A DNA stretch of 64,000 nucleotides, taken from NCBI GenBank assembly GCA_905331475.1, contig CAJNYU010004256.1, positions 124,001 to 188,000 on the forward strand, written 5' to 3'. The stretch comes from Rotaria socialis. Its lineage: Eukaryota > Rotifera > Eurotatoria > Philodinida > Philodinidae. The notes below the pieces were generated by a model that was not told the origin of the DNA, did no database searches, and saw only the letters and a program-made list of their open reading frames with translations. The position numbers and the translations under genes are program-made. Below, piece after piece: positions 1 to 13,988 of the stretch (the stretch's first letter is position 1; each line of letters starts with the position of its first letter).

Positions 1-204
1 TATGTTGAGCATTTCTTATTTGATTTCAATACAATAGTCAAATAAGAAACTCTGCTTTTACTTCTGATTATTCTTTCGAAAAACTTTACTACGTGTTCAA
101 TGTAGATTTTTCAAATTTTCTTGCTAAAAACTATATCATAAAATCTATTTGTAACTTTAAATCAAAATTGTACCAATGTTTCGATCATACTAACTAGTAA
201 ATTA

Positions 205-2669
<2,465 letters not shown>

Positions 2670-4743
2670 ATTCAATTTTATTCTGATTCAATTCGACGTC
2701 GTTTCTTCATTCAAAAGATAGATTTTAGTGTTCAGAATCTATCTGAAATATAAATATTTGAAATTAAACCCTCAATTATTTGTCAGTTGGCTAACAAATT
2801 TTTCGCTTTTACTCGACTTTTTATCGTAGACGTAGAATAGCATCATCATTCTTTTGGTTAATACTCTGGTTGACATGTTTTTGACCAATAGGAATAAAGA
2901 TGAATGCCTCTCTGATTTGTTTATTGACATATCTATGCATATTTGTTATTAAAATTCGATGTAAATAGATATAATTGATAAATTATCTTTTAAATCATTA
3001 TTTTTTTTGTCATGTAAGTTTATTCCTGTAGAGAATAAATAATTTTTAGAAAGGATTACACCCAATAGAATAAATAAAGAGGTCATGTCAATAAATTTTA
3101 GTTTGTTGGACATGAGAGCAGATGTTCATCTAATTAAATTGCTTTACAAATTATTCTTTTAGATGACTACAGCAAGTTGTACTGTGGCCAGGAAAAAGAT
3201 ATTCTTTCTATGAAAACTACTATTCCTATGGTGAGCAAAATTAAATTAAAAGAGATCAAATTTTTTATTTTTTTTTCAATAGAGCTAAAGTTTACTCATT
3301 TTGTGATTGTTTTTTATTTTATTTATAAGGTACGTGTTCAATGTTGTTGTTTTTTTACAGTTTTCAATAGACAATAGAATTAATATCATTATTTGTTAGT
3401 TTTTTATTATGATAATTGCTTTCGATAAGAAAGCAAAAGAATACAAAATCTTGATGGAATGATTCCATATAAGTTTCACTTGAATATCCTTCAGATTATC
3501 GAATAGTATTAAAAAATAGTAGCAATCTTCAAAATTGATTTCAAATCATATATACTAGTGAGACAAGTTCTGCCCATACATATTTGATTGAAATAATGAA
3601 TCAGTAAATCAATTTATTTTTGACTTTATGTAATAATAAATGTGATATGAAAGTAATTCTGAAAAATATACTCTGATAAAACAAACCATAGGATAGATGC
3701 TAAAAGTTTTTTGTTTTTGTTTTGTACTATGACGTACATAATAGATTTAATTACAAAAAATTCTACACAATTTAAAGAGAAAATACCTAGCACTACTGCT
3801 TCAGCACTTTCAATCATCTCTAAATAGTATATTTAGGAATGTATTCTATAGTCAAACAAACATGCAACAGGCCGAATATACTATCATGAAAGCGCACAAA
3901 CACGCACATGAGGATCTAATTGGTTAATTCCTTTTTTTTTTGAACACGTTATTTACTTTATATTCTACTGTGAAGAATAAAACAAAATACATGAGTCAGT
4001 ATTTATTGTCACACACATTCTGTATAATTACCTAGCGTGCCTATAATTTTATCCAAAATAATTCGTAGATGTCAAATGAAAAGTTTGAATATGTATTTAT
4101 ATCAATGTTTCCATCAATCATTTACGTCATCATCTTGCTTTGTATTTTTTATTAAAATGTTTGATAAATATTGATAAAAAGAAGAATCTAGAAAAACGCA
4201 AACTATAGTTTGTTGTTTTTGTCATTATCTACCGATAAATATAAATCTAGTAGTTTTTACCAAAATCATCATTCTGTTCAAACTATTATTGCTAATGCAC
4301 GTAGACATAGTGGCATTTCATCAGTTTTCTCTTTGATTATGTGCATGAGTAAAACAGATGTGAATAATTATCAATTTATATGAGCATATAATATGTTATG
4401 AATAAGCAAAAAAGAGAAGAAATATTTTCAAATAGATACTATTCATTTACTCTCTATATGGATTGTGGTATTCGACATTGTTCTTAGGATTCGCATTCAC
4501 GAGCGTCTTATGAAGATGAATACCTAAGATGAGTTTATATTATCAGAAAATAAACTAAACGCAAACCAGTCATCACATCAGTGAAACATGTTCAGAACAT
4601 AATCGATAAGAATTTTTTGTCAATATTTTCTGCAATCTGATTTATTTATCTTTAAATATGTTCCGATTTATTCTTTTTCTAGTCTTTACTGTTTTCATCT
4701 ATAATATATTGTTCAACAGTAAAACAAAATATTTGACTCAATC
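2670..4743. other. Intergenic, divergent promoter region
   Basis: About 2.1 kb lies between the divergent starts of poly(A) polymerase (-) and Ena/VASP (+). It must hold both promoters. The sequence is AT-rich with short homopolymer runs. The small open frames here have no recognisable domain, and I see no further gene. Confidence 0.6.
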
Positions 4744-5997
4744 ATGGTAGGTAATAATCCTAAAGAGGATATTTTAACAAGCTGTAAAGCAACAGCAATG
4801 ATTTATAATGATGCACAAAAGAAATGGCTGCATTGCGCATCAAATGGTCCAGCTAAAATACAATTATTATTTTCTTCGGAAACTCAAACATATCGCATTG
4901 TTGGTCGACAAATACAAGATCATGAAGTTGTTTTAAATCATTCAATAAGTAAAGGCATTAAATATAATCAAGCAACACCAACATTTCATCAATGGCGAGA
5001 TCAATCATCTGTTTACGGCTTAAATTTTTCATCAAAACTTGATGCCCAAGAATTTGGACTGACGATGATGAAGATTCTTGAAAATGTTAATGGTTCTAAT
5101 AATAATTCATCTTCTCAGATGGTGATTAATGGAGGAGCTACTCTTCCATCATCATCTTCAATGAATAATAATAATAATAATGTACCATCCTATAAACGTC
5201 AATCCAGTCAACCTCCTTCGACGCTTCCATCGACAACAACAACAATAGTACCTATTAATTGTCCTTCTTCAAATTCAGATGTTCAGCAGCAGCAATATTC
5301 GTCATCGCCTTATGCCAGTCATTTGCGTCAAAATTCGAATTCTTTAATGTCAACTCAATCTGCAATAAATAATAATTACTATTGTCAACAACAACATCAA
5401 ACAGCTGAAGATGAAGAAACAAACTACGCTCTTATATCAGATTCATATTCATATTTCGGTGATAATTCGTCGAATAAAAATAATAATATACCACCGGCGC
5501 CACCTTTGAATTTGGCTATGTCTATTTCTAATGGCGCTCCGCCACCTCCACCACCACCTCCATTACCTGGTTTTGGTAATGGACCACCAGCTGCACCTGC
5601 ATTAATAATTCCCAATAGTAATGGTACCAGCAATAACAATACAGGACGAAAAACAAGTATAACAACGACTGCTCCACCGATGGATTTAATGTCTGAAATG
5701 GCAGCTAAATTTGCTCAACGACGCAAATATATTGATGAAAATGAAAAAAATGACGCAAATAATTCAATTAATAATAAAGGAGCGTCAAAAATATCAACAA
5801 CAAATTTGCCCCCAGCAATCGCTGGACCTGCAGCAACTTCACCGCGTGTTGGAAGAAAAGCGACTGAATGTAATTATTCATCAAATGAATTGGAAAAACT
5901 CAAAATGGATATATTGAATGAATTACGTAAAGATATTGAAAAAGCCAAACAAGAAATTCTTAATGCTATTCTTGATAATCAACATACTAAAATTTAA
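4744..5997 (+). CDS. ENAH: Ena/VASP family actin regulator
   Basis: Ena/VASP proteins localise to focal contacts and leading edges and promote actin filament elongation. The 417-residue frame has the full family order. The EVH1 domain (about 8-115) has the ligand-binding aromatics of MIYNDAQKKW and the signature KYNQATPTFHQWRD followed by VYGLNF. An Asn/Ser/Gln-rich linker follows, then a profilin-binding proline run (APPPPPPPPLPGFG, about 265-278). The EVH2 region has an F-actin-binding-like motif, LMSEMAAKFAQRRK (about 318-331). It ends in a C-terminal tetramerisation coiled coil with 15-residue repeats (LEKLKMDILNELRK, about 383-410). The gene is a single exon, unlike most of its neighbours. 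Only one family member is seen, so the symbol stands for the whole ENAH/VASP/EVL group. Confidence 0.96.
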   Translation: MVGNNPKEDILTSCKATAMIYNDAQKKWLHCASNGPAKIQLLFSSETQTYRIVGRQIQDHEVVLNHSISKGIKYNQATPTFHQWRDQSSVYGLNFSSKLDAQEFGLTMMKILENVNGSNNNSSSQMVINGGATLPSSSSMNNNNNNVPSYKRQSSQPPSTLPSTTTTIVPINCPSSNSDVQQQQYSSSPYASHLRQNSNSLMSTQSAINNNYYCQQQHQTAEDEETNYALISDSYSYFGDNSSNKNNNIPPAPPLNLAMSISNGAPPPPPPPPLPGFGNGPPAAPALIIPNSNGTSNNNTGRKTSITTTAPPMDLMSEMAAKFAQRRKYIDENEKNDANNSINNKGASKISTTNLPPAIAGPAATSPRVGRKATECNYSSNELEKLKMDILNELRKDIEKAKQEILNAILDNQHTKI

Positions 5998-6597
5998 TCT
6001 TTTCTCTTCTATCGTGTCCATCTCTTTTACATTGTTATTTTTCTACGGCATTTTCATGTTGTTTCTTGTCTATGTGTGTGTGTGTGTGTGTGTGTGTAGT
6101 AGTTTTCTTTTATTGCGCATTCATAGAAAAAACGAAATTAAAAATACGCAAAATGATAATGCTATGGTATAGTGATGAACAAATATTTTTTCTTCTGCTT
6201 CTTCTTTCTCTTCGTTTTTTATATATTACTTCTAAACATATGCTTATTTGTTTTGTAAAAAAGTCAGATCAAAAAAGCATATTGCATGACTTCAAAAATC
6301 GTGCTTTTTTTGTCAGATGTTTCATTTTATGTTTATCTGGGGCGGCTTTACCTCTCTTATATTTATTATGTCTTGTAGCCAACAATTGTTCTCATTCTCA
6401 ATTTGTGTCTCAATAATACTATTTGTTTTCTTTTCTTGGTATCTAATACTATTCTTATGTATATTGAATAACATTTATGTATCATCCTCTTATTATCTGT
6501 GAAAAGAACAAAAAAACAAAAACAAAATACATATATAATATTTACATTTAAATTATGATTTTGTTTCATATAATTTCAGAGAATTTAATTAATTTAA
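5998..6597 (+). other. Ena/VASP 3' region and RGS upstream region
   Basis: The 600 nt between two same-strand genes are T-rich and contain a TG dinucleotide run just after the Ena/VASP stop. The region probably comprises the Ena/VASP 3'UTR and the RGS promoter. There is no protein-coding signal. Confidence 0.6.
6073..6097 (+). repeat. (TG)n microsatellite
   Basis: About 12 uninterrupted TG units lie 76 nt after the Ena/VASP stop, probably in its 3'UTR. Confidence 0.95.
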
Positions 6598-7482
6598 ATG
6601 GAAGGAACAAGCAACTCTCAAAGAAAAGGTTTGCCACGTTCACTTCAATTCCAAAGGATGGAGCGTGTTGTCAAAGCCATGCAACATCCAACAGCAGGTG
6701 TGCCTGTTCGTAGTCAAAAATTATTTCTTACTACAGTTCCAAATGCATTTACGGGTAATGATATAACAGAATGGATTATGCAAAAATTAAATGTCAAAGA
6801 TTCCGGTACGTCAAAATGATTTGGCAGTTTAAAAAAAAGACAAAAACTATCTTATTCATTGATCTTTTAGCTGAAGCGCTTCATTTTGCTTCGTTGTTGT
6901 GCTATTTTGGTTATTTTTTTCATGTAACAACCAATGGAGCTGTACAAATCAAAGAAGATAACGAATTATTTCGTTTTCAAGCACCTTATTTTTGGGTTTC
7001 AACAAATTGGACTACGGGAAATACAGAATATGGTGAGTTAAAAACGGTTGTACTTTCGGCAAAGACAAATTTTTTTTTATCATTTTAGCTATTTATTTAA
7101 TGAAACGAACGTTACGAAATCGTCAACGACACGGTCTCGAAGAACATGAAATTGTTTGTTGATTCAATATTGAATTAGCTGTTATTTTGTCTTTTTATGA
7201 CTTTTATTTTCTTAGCGTGCATTAGAAGATTTAAAAAAGAAATTGCTACATCAATGGGATTTTGTAACCATGCAAGCCGAAGCTCAATTTCGGTAAGATT
7301 CCTAATACTATTAAACTTTGAAATTAAAAATAAAAGAAAAACGTATTTATTTTTATTTAGGGTGCTGAAAGATCGTAAAAAGACGGACAAAACTATAATA
7401 GATAGTCAAGAACGAGCCTTTTGGCGTGTTATGCGACCTTCAGTAAGTTTTTCTCTGTTATATATTCTGTTTATATTTAATT

Positions 7483-7513
<31 letters not shown>

Positions 7514-10404
7514 CCGGATGAAACGTCGGTTTTGGAAATGGATATTCGTAATGATTTATATACATTTCGATCCATGCGACGTGATGAAGCCCTAAAACGT
7601 CGTGTGAGTATATCGCAATTTTAAAGATAATTTTAGATTGAATAAGAAAGAGACTCGAAAAATGATTGAACTCGATATTTTTCAGCTTGAATATCTGCAA
7701 CAGGCGTTATCGAATCGAGTACGCACAAAATCGTCACAAACACATCAAAGGTTTTACGTCCTCTATGTTTATAACCCTGCCAAACAGTTGATGTTATCTT
7801 GTTTCGTCTATTTTTTTTTAAATGTCTATACTCTATTGCTTCATGTCGCCATAAAACAATATTTCATTGTAGTTGAGAGAATTAAAATGAATTCATGTTG
7901 TATTTTTATTTTTATTTTTATTTTTATTTTAGTTTGTGTGTATTCTTTGAAGTATTCAGTGATTATGATCCATTTCTGGGACATTGTCCTCCGTCCAATC
8001 CTTGGTTAACATCAGATACCGACCGATGGAATTTAATGCAACCTTTGTATGTTTCCGATGCGTGTTGAATTAATAGAATAAAACTAATAATTCAATGTGT
8101 TTAGAGTTGAAAGTCCTACGCAACTTCGTGTTCGTCGTTGGGCATTCAATTGCAAAGAACTTCTTTCCGATCCAACTGGTGTTCGAGAATTTATGAAATT
8201 TTGCAAAGCTGAGTTTTCAACTGAAAGTCTCAATTTTTATTTACATGTTCAGGAAATACGAAACTGTCCATTATCACAAATGAAACATAAAGCTGAAGCT
8301 GTCTATCGGTTAGCTATATATAAAAATTCCGTACAACAAAATTATTTTTCTTGTTGTTTGTTGTAGTGAACATTTAGCACCAAACGCACCACAGGAAGTT
8401 AATATTAATGATACCACACGAACGAAAATAATCAAACAATTAGAAAATCCTAGCCGGTAGCTTAAATATATTCTGATTAAAAATGCTTGTCAACACAGTT
8501 CCTTATGATAGGATTTCATTGTGGAACTCTTATGTATTTTTAAGAATCATCATACTATAATCAATAGAACATATATATATGTTGTGGTCAAAATTCAAAT
8601 CCAGTCAAATTTTAAATTTGCCCGGGCAAAATTCCAATTAGAAGTTTGCCCAATATAATCTCCGTCAAAATTCTAATTTGAATTTGGTCCAGGCAGAATT
8701 CCAATTAGAATTATGTCCAACAAAGTCCCAGTCAAAATTCTAATTTCGATTTTTACTAAAAAAATTCTAATTTCAATTTTCACTAAAAAAATTCTAATTT
8801 CGGTTTTCAGGGTGTGGGTGTGGGTGTCGGATGCGGTTGGACACAGGATCAACACCCACACCCACACTCACACTCTAGTGCGGGTGCCGGCGTTGATGGA
8901 GAGATTCACATTCAAACCCACATCCCACACACCCACACCCACACCCTGAAAATTGAAATTAGAATTTTTTTAGTAAAAATCGAAATTAGAATTTTGACTG
9001 GGATTTTGTTGGACACAATTCTAATTTGAATTCTGTCTGGGCAAATTTAAAATTTGACTGGATTTGAATTTTGACCACAACATATATATATATACGCATA
9101 GAAAACAATCTTTAGTACAGTATAGTTTTCTGTATAAAGTCGATTAGAAAAGAAATGGTCTATAGTAATTGTTTCTTCGATTTAAACATATATTCTTTCT
9201 TTTTACTATTGATCCTTGAGTTTTGTTTCTCTTGTTATTACTTATTTCTTAGCTCTCATTTTGTATACTTCAACTTTTGTAATATATGTGTTTATTTTGC
9301 TAACCATTGATTTCGCTAGAAAACAAAAATGTTTCTGATACATTTTTATCATATGTAAGACAAGTCAAAACATATTATCATACACGCGCATAAGCTCATA
9401 AACACCAATATAGCTTTTTTTCAAAGTTATTATCTGATCAGTTAACGTTTTTTATGTTAATCATATTAGAACTAAAGCACGCCAATACAATGCTAATTGT
9501 CATCCTCGAATATCTTGATGATAGATTTGTATTTGTCTAAATTTAATAAGATGCAATATTTAGATCACTCATAGATATGTTTTTGTCTATTAAATTTAAA
9601 AGACAAGTTTTTCGGATGTTCCAGAATAGTCTAAGAACATTTTTCTCTATTTCTAAAAAATTCTTGAAAATACGTCTGACACTTATTGTTTTCAATCGAT
9701 ATCAATGAACACTAGTATCACAGAAGGAGTTCATCAGTCTTTCTTGCATGGTTAAAAAAGTGTGCTCGTTGCTATGAAAATTATATTCTAGAACATCTAG
9801 ATTTATAATTTTCATTAACTATATTTTTCCTTGAAAAGCATAATAGGATTTGTACAAGAAAACAAGAAACTAAATTTATGTATTCAAACTTACTATTCTC
9901 ATTTTTCTAGTGAACTATTTTTTGAAGCTGAAAAACATATCATTGAATTGATGAAAAAAAATAGTTATCCACGTTTTATTCAATCTGAACAGTATCGTAA
10001 TCTTTTACAAACTGCGCCGAATCCTGTGCCAAAGAAAACGTAAGTGGAAAATATAGTGTTAGTTAAATTCTATTGTGCTTTAATCTTCAGGGGTATATTT
10101 CATTTTGTTAAAGACAACTATTTCCGAACATCATCGAGTAGCAGCGAAGATGAATATGATTCTGATGATTCAACTCATAGAGGTGAAAATACAACAGCTC
10201 TTTCTAATAATGCTGCAAATAAAAATCAAACTGGCGGCACTGCAGTAGCAACTACAGTAAATGTTGCTGCTGCAGTAGCTGTAGTGAATACAGTATCAAA
10301 CCAATCAAGTGGTAATGATGGAAACAAGTAAGATCATTCGAAATATAATAAACTAGATGTTCTTTCGTTTTTATTTTATTCTTAGATTGAATTTGCGTAA
10401 ATGA
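6598..10404 (+). CDS. RGS7: R7-family regulator of G-protein signalling (DEP-GGL-RGS)
   Basis: R7 RGS proteins form obligate complexes with Gbeta5 and accelerate GTP hydrolysis by Galpha-i/o in neurons. I place 13 exons: 6598-6805, 6871-7032, 7089-7153, 7216-7292, 7361-7442, 7514-7603, 7686-7750, 7933-8046, 8105-8308, 8367-8456, 9911-10039, 10091-10327, 10386-10404. They close in frame at 513 residues (human RGS7 is about 490). The DEP domain spans exons 1-2 (FTGNDITEWIMQKL; ALHFASLLCYFGYFF). The DHEX region follows with the family-typical WDFVTMQAEAQFR and DSQERAFWRVMRP. Next is a GGL segment ending in YDPF...PSNPWL, then the RGS box (VRRWAFNCKELLSDPTGVR, FCKAEFSTESLNFYLHV, NSYPRFIQSEQYRNLL). 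The acceptor at 7933 restores the conserved spacing before YDPF. The C-terminus adds a Ser/Asp-rich low-complexity tail not typical of vertebrate RGS7. Intron 10 (8457-9910) holds a foldback element. Confidence 0.95.
7484..7507 (+). repeat. (TA)n run before an RGS splice acceptor
   Basis: An alternating TA tract lies in RGS intron 5, a few bases before the ATTTATAG acceptor at 7513. It stands where a pyrimidine tract would normally be. Confidence 0.9.
8571..9094. mobile_element. Non-coding foldback (MITE-like) element with telomere-like repeats
   Basis: The ends are near-perfect inverted copies: ATATATGTTGTGGTCAAAA on the left matches the reverse complement of the right end (TTTTGACCACAACATATAT). 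The match continues through CAAATCCAGTCAAATTTTAAATTTGCC on each side. The arms are about 200-250 nt. The left arm carries an extra internal duplication and three copies of a unit of about 30 nt (ATTCTAATTTC..TTTTACTAAAAAA); the right arm has two. The loop holds inverted arrays of telomere-like TGTGGG: GGGTGTGGGTGTGGGTGT on the left and CCCACACCCACACCC on the right. It sits inside RGS intron 10. Both ends abut AT dinucleotide runs, so a target duplication cannot be defined. There is no coding capacity; the His-Thr repeat frames in it are artefacts of the repeat. Confidence 0.8.
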
Positions 10405-13024
10405 AATTAACGAGCAGTATGATTTATCGAATCTATTGAACACAATCGATGTTTTCGTTTTCTGTTTGTTCCATACAATGCATTTTTTTCCTTTTCTTAT
10501 AATTGTTGCTATCGTTGTTCTTTGCTCATGTCCATTTTGCATCTTTAAAATGAACCAAACTACTTCTTTTTGATTTTCCTATATTGTGAACAGAAAATTG
10601 CTGTCTTATTCGTGTTGTCTTTCATCTACATATATTTTTTCTTGTGCGTGCATGTAATTGTGCCTTACTTTATGTTGTTGCTATTGCTCATACGTTAAAA
10701 AATTCAGAAATTAAAAAAAAAATCAGCTTTATGACTGCGTTTTTCAAAAAAGAAAAAGCTAATGTGTACCTATATTAATTCTTATAATTATGTTTTCTCC
10801 CAAAGAAAGCATTCGTATGGAAACTTTCAATCAATTAAATGTATTCTTTGTTATAAGTAAGTTTGATTTTGTTGATTGCAGTTAATGTTTTTTTCTTATC
10901 TATTATACATATCAATAGTTCTCTTTATCAAACTATTCATAAATTACTGAACGTATTATCTCAAAAATACTTTCTTTTATCATTTATAATTGGGTATTAT
11001 ATTCGCAGTCGATTGAACTATTCGAGAAGAAGTAGAATAATTCATTGAGTATAGTTCTTGTTTTCAAATTTATTTATTATGGAATTACTGTTGAATAGCA
11101 AAGCATATATGGATATAGAAATATAGTTTGGTCTGCAGATCATGATATGATATCAATCTTTTCTCCTTACAAATATTTAGTATATAATAATGGGAAAAAA
11201 ACACGAGATAAATGACATTACTTGAGAATATAGTGGTAATTGAATAGTCTATGGAACAATATTTGATTTATGAGTGTGCTCGTCTTAAATTATCAGGAAT
11301 GTATTTATTGTATGATTCAAAGAAATATTTATCTTAGAAAGATTCGGCATAGTAGGCGATACGTGATTTTTTATCCGTGTCTTGTCCTATATGCTGTTCA
11401 AAGTGGATGCTCATTTTCAATCTATTTCTCATACCATTCGACACTGAACTCTCATTTTGTCAGATAAATAATTGAATGCAATGTCAAAATGTCTAGTACA
11501 GTTTTAAGATAAAAATCATATAGCTAGACGAAATTATAAATTTTGTATTTTAAAAAATAGAGGTATTTTAATAAATATTGAGGCATTATTTCGAATTCCT
11601 ATTGAACATAGGGAAGAGTTAAACAATAGATAGTTAAATATTTTAATAGATAGAAAAACCTTTTACATTTTGTGAATCAAAAGTTGTCAGTAGTTTACGG
11701 ACGAGAAATGCAACTCTTATTTCTTAAGTATACCTGAGAAATAATATTCAAATTTGCTGAGTGACAAGAATTTTGTCAGATTAATAATGTAACAATTTTA
11801 AAATTCAGTAATTCTTAAAGTTGATCAATGATACTCAAAAGTTTAATTGCAATGTCAAATAATTACATTTATTATTGATAGTCACTATGTTTACGTAGCA
11901 CGGCAATAAATAAAAAAATGGGATATAGATCATTAACAACAATGTTTTAGATGTTTATCTATCAAAATATTGCTTCTGGAAATATCAAAAGTTTTTTCGA
12001 TATGAAATAATTCATAAATTTTTAGTTTGCTCTATACTTTCATTTATTCAAATTACAGGAAGTAGTATGAACAATAAAAATGGTAAAGAAATATTTATTC
12101 TTTATACATAAACAATCAGTCTTAACTTGAGAATATTTACGGATTAGAAAAATGTTTACGCTATTGAAAAAGAGCGTTGTCATACAATTATTTATGATTT
12201 GTTGGCTAGAATAATATTGTTATATTTAATAGCACTGATTGTGTGAGACTTCAATTTCCTGACATCAGGAATCGACTTAGAAAATCACAAAATCAAACCT
12301 AAAGCAATCAATCATTGTTTTGTTACAAAATATAAACTGTTTCATCGAAAAATCTGGATGGTATGCATACTTAGATGATTCTTGTTAAAGCCTATTTCAC
12401 AAATTTAATTATTTTATATTAGAAAGTAAAATAATAACAAATTAATTACAGTTCAAATCTTAATACAAAACAATAATAATAATTAGTTCCTATTGTAGCC
12501 ATGCTTATATTTTTCTTAGGGATCTATAACGTTATACTCTAGATCAACCATTTAAGTATCAACATAACACTTGAAAGTAGATGAATATTATGAGAGAGAG
12601 AGAGAGAGAGAGAGAGAACTATTTGAAAATTTGCACTACAAAAACGTCTGTCTAATCAGAGAGTAATGTTTTCATGGGCCCATATTCATATGAAAATATA
12701 CTAACATATAGAATAAAACCATGTGATTGATATATAGTGACATCTGGTTTTATCCGAAATTCTTTCATAGATAAACAGTTGCGTAGAATAATGAATATTG
12801 GTTAATATCAAAAAAGCATTATAGATATCATAGTTTTATAAATAAGTTCAAAACCTTTTAAAGCATCACCACCAACAAGTCATTTGATGGTCGGTCAACA
12901 ATGGCGATTAGAAGAAAGGGAAACTAACGGACATTCGCTTTGTTCATTCATTTATCATCTTACACCTATCGTTCAGATAAAAGATAATCCATTAAGGTTT
13001 TTTTTGTTTATCTATTAATTGAAT
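10405..13024. other. Intergenic region between RGS and Dpy-30 genes
   Basis: 2.6 kb of AT-rich sequence contains the RGS 3'UTR and the promoter of the first Dpy-30 gene. A GA dinucleotide run is the only distinct structure. Small open frames show no domain. Confidence 0.6.
12592..12617 (+). repeat. (GA)n microsatellite
   Basis: Thirteen GA units lie about 0.4 kb upstream of the first Dpy-30 start. GA runs can act as GAGA-factor-type promoter elements in some animals, but nothing here shows that. Confidence 0.95.
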
Positions 13025-13387
13025 ATGTCGGAGACCGCCATCGAAACTGAACAAAATGCAACAAAAAACAACGACAATGAACCATCATCAACTAATGGTA
13101 CTGATACGGAAAAGACATCCCCAAATGAACCAATGGATCAACAAACAATAGATTCAGGAAAAGTCAATAATGATGCAACAACAAATGGTGATAACGAAAA
13201 AGACGACTCAGTGCATAATAAACAAAAGCCTGATTTATCAACATTACCAACACGTGCATATCTTGATCAAACTGTTGTACCTATACTTCTTCAAGCTATG
13301 TCGCAGCTTGCACGCGATCGTCCAGCTAAACCTATTGAACAATTGGCTTTATATTTACAACAGAATAAAGAAAAATATGGCGAATAA
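13025..13387 (+). CDS. DPY30: Dpy-30 homologue, copy 1
   Basis: Dpy-30 is a small dimeric subunit of SET1/MLL histone H3K4 methyltransferase complexes; its helical pair binds ASH2L. The same fold also docks to AKAPs in cilia. The product is 120 residues: an acidic Asn/Thr/Asp-rich leader, then the motif [20 protein letters not shown] at about residues 77-96, then [14 protein letters not shown]. The second helix, [11 protein letters not shown], departs from the usual E/S-FLAxYLL pattern kept by the downstream copy. The ATG at 13025 is chosen; a TTG two codons upstream is not a start. A paralogue begins 220 nt downstream in the same direction. Confidence 0.93.
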   Translation: MSETAIETEQNATKNNDNEPSSTNGTDTEKTSPNEPMDQQTIDSGKVNNDATTNGDNEKDDSVHNKQKPDLSTLPTRAYLDQTVVPILLQAMSQLARDRPAKPIEQLALYLQQNKEKYGE

Positions 13388-13607
13388 TTTAGAATTATTC
13401 CATATCACTTTCTGTATTGTTCATATTGTCAAAGTTTAAAGCAATTAGATAAAACATACATGGCCATTTTTCTGTTGCATTTAGTAGTGTTCATGGCTAC
13501 ACGTTTTTCTTTTGTATTCGAAGAAAAGCGTACATAGTAGGATAAACATTTTATGCCATTTTTTTCTGTTTTAGATTAAATTCTAAAGACTATTTAGTTA
13601 CATTACT

Positions 13608-13988
13608 ATGTCGGAAGTATCAGGTGAAAATCAAGCAGCATCAGCTAATGCAGCTAGTGAATCAGGTGAGAAAAATGTTGTAAGTACAACATCATCAGAA
13701 CAAATGGAAGCTCAAACAGCTGCTGATTCAGGTGAACAACAAACATCAAATGATAAAACAACAACGTCAGCTGATACGACCAAGGAAAATAATGCAAATT
13801 CGCAACAACAATCAGGTGAAAAAACTAAACCTGATTTATCAACATTACCAACTCGGGCTTATCTTGATCAAACTGTTGTACCGATTCTTCTTCAGGCAAT
13901 GTCTCAACTTGCTAAAGAACGACCCGCTAAACCGATTAGTTTTCTAGCGGAATATTTACTTAATCATAAGGAAAAATACAATGAATAG
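13608..13988 (+). CDS. DPY30: Dpy-30 homologue, copy 2 (tandem paralogue)
   Basis: This 126-residue protein shares the block from [14 protein letters not shown] through [11 protein letters not shown] with copy 1, almost residue for residue. Its second helix ([14 protein letters not shown]) is closer to the family consensus. The leader differs from copy 1 and contains four SGE repeats in a Ser/Thr/Glu/Gln-rich stretch. A TTCTGTTTTAG acceptor-like site lies 34 nt before the ATG, so a 5'UTR intron or a trans-splice site is possible. A likely AATAAA is at 14003. The role is presumably as for copy 1, in H3K4 methylation or axonemal docking; the sequence does not say which copy does which. Confidence 0.94.
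   Translation: MSEVSGENQAASANAASESGEKNVVSTTSSEQMEAQTAADSGEQQTSNDKTTTSADTTKENNANSQQQSGEKTKPDLSTLPTRAYLDQTVVPILLQAMSQLAKERPAKPISFLAEYLLNHKEKYNE

Noticed and set aside
5424..5639. Gly-rich minus-strand frame
   Set aside because: Antisense shadow of the Ena/VASP proline-rich region.
6073..6097. TG run as a Z-DNA regulatory site
   Set aside because: Possible for any TG run, but nothing beyond the repeat supports it.
8673..9029. Open frames with His-Thr or Val-Trp-Val repeats inside the foldback element
   Set aside because: They are direct translations of the telomere-like repeat and its inverted copy; present on both strands with no domain.
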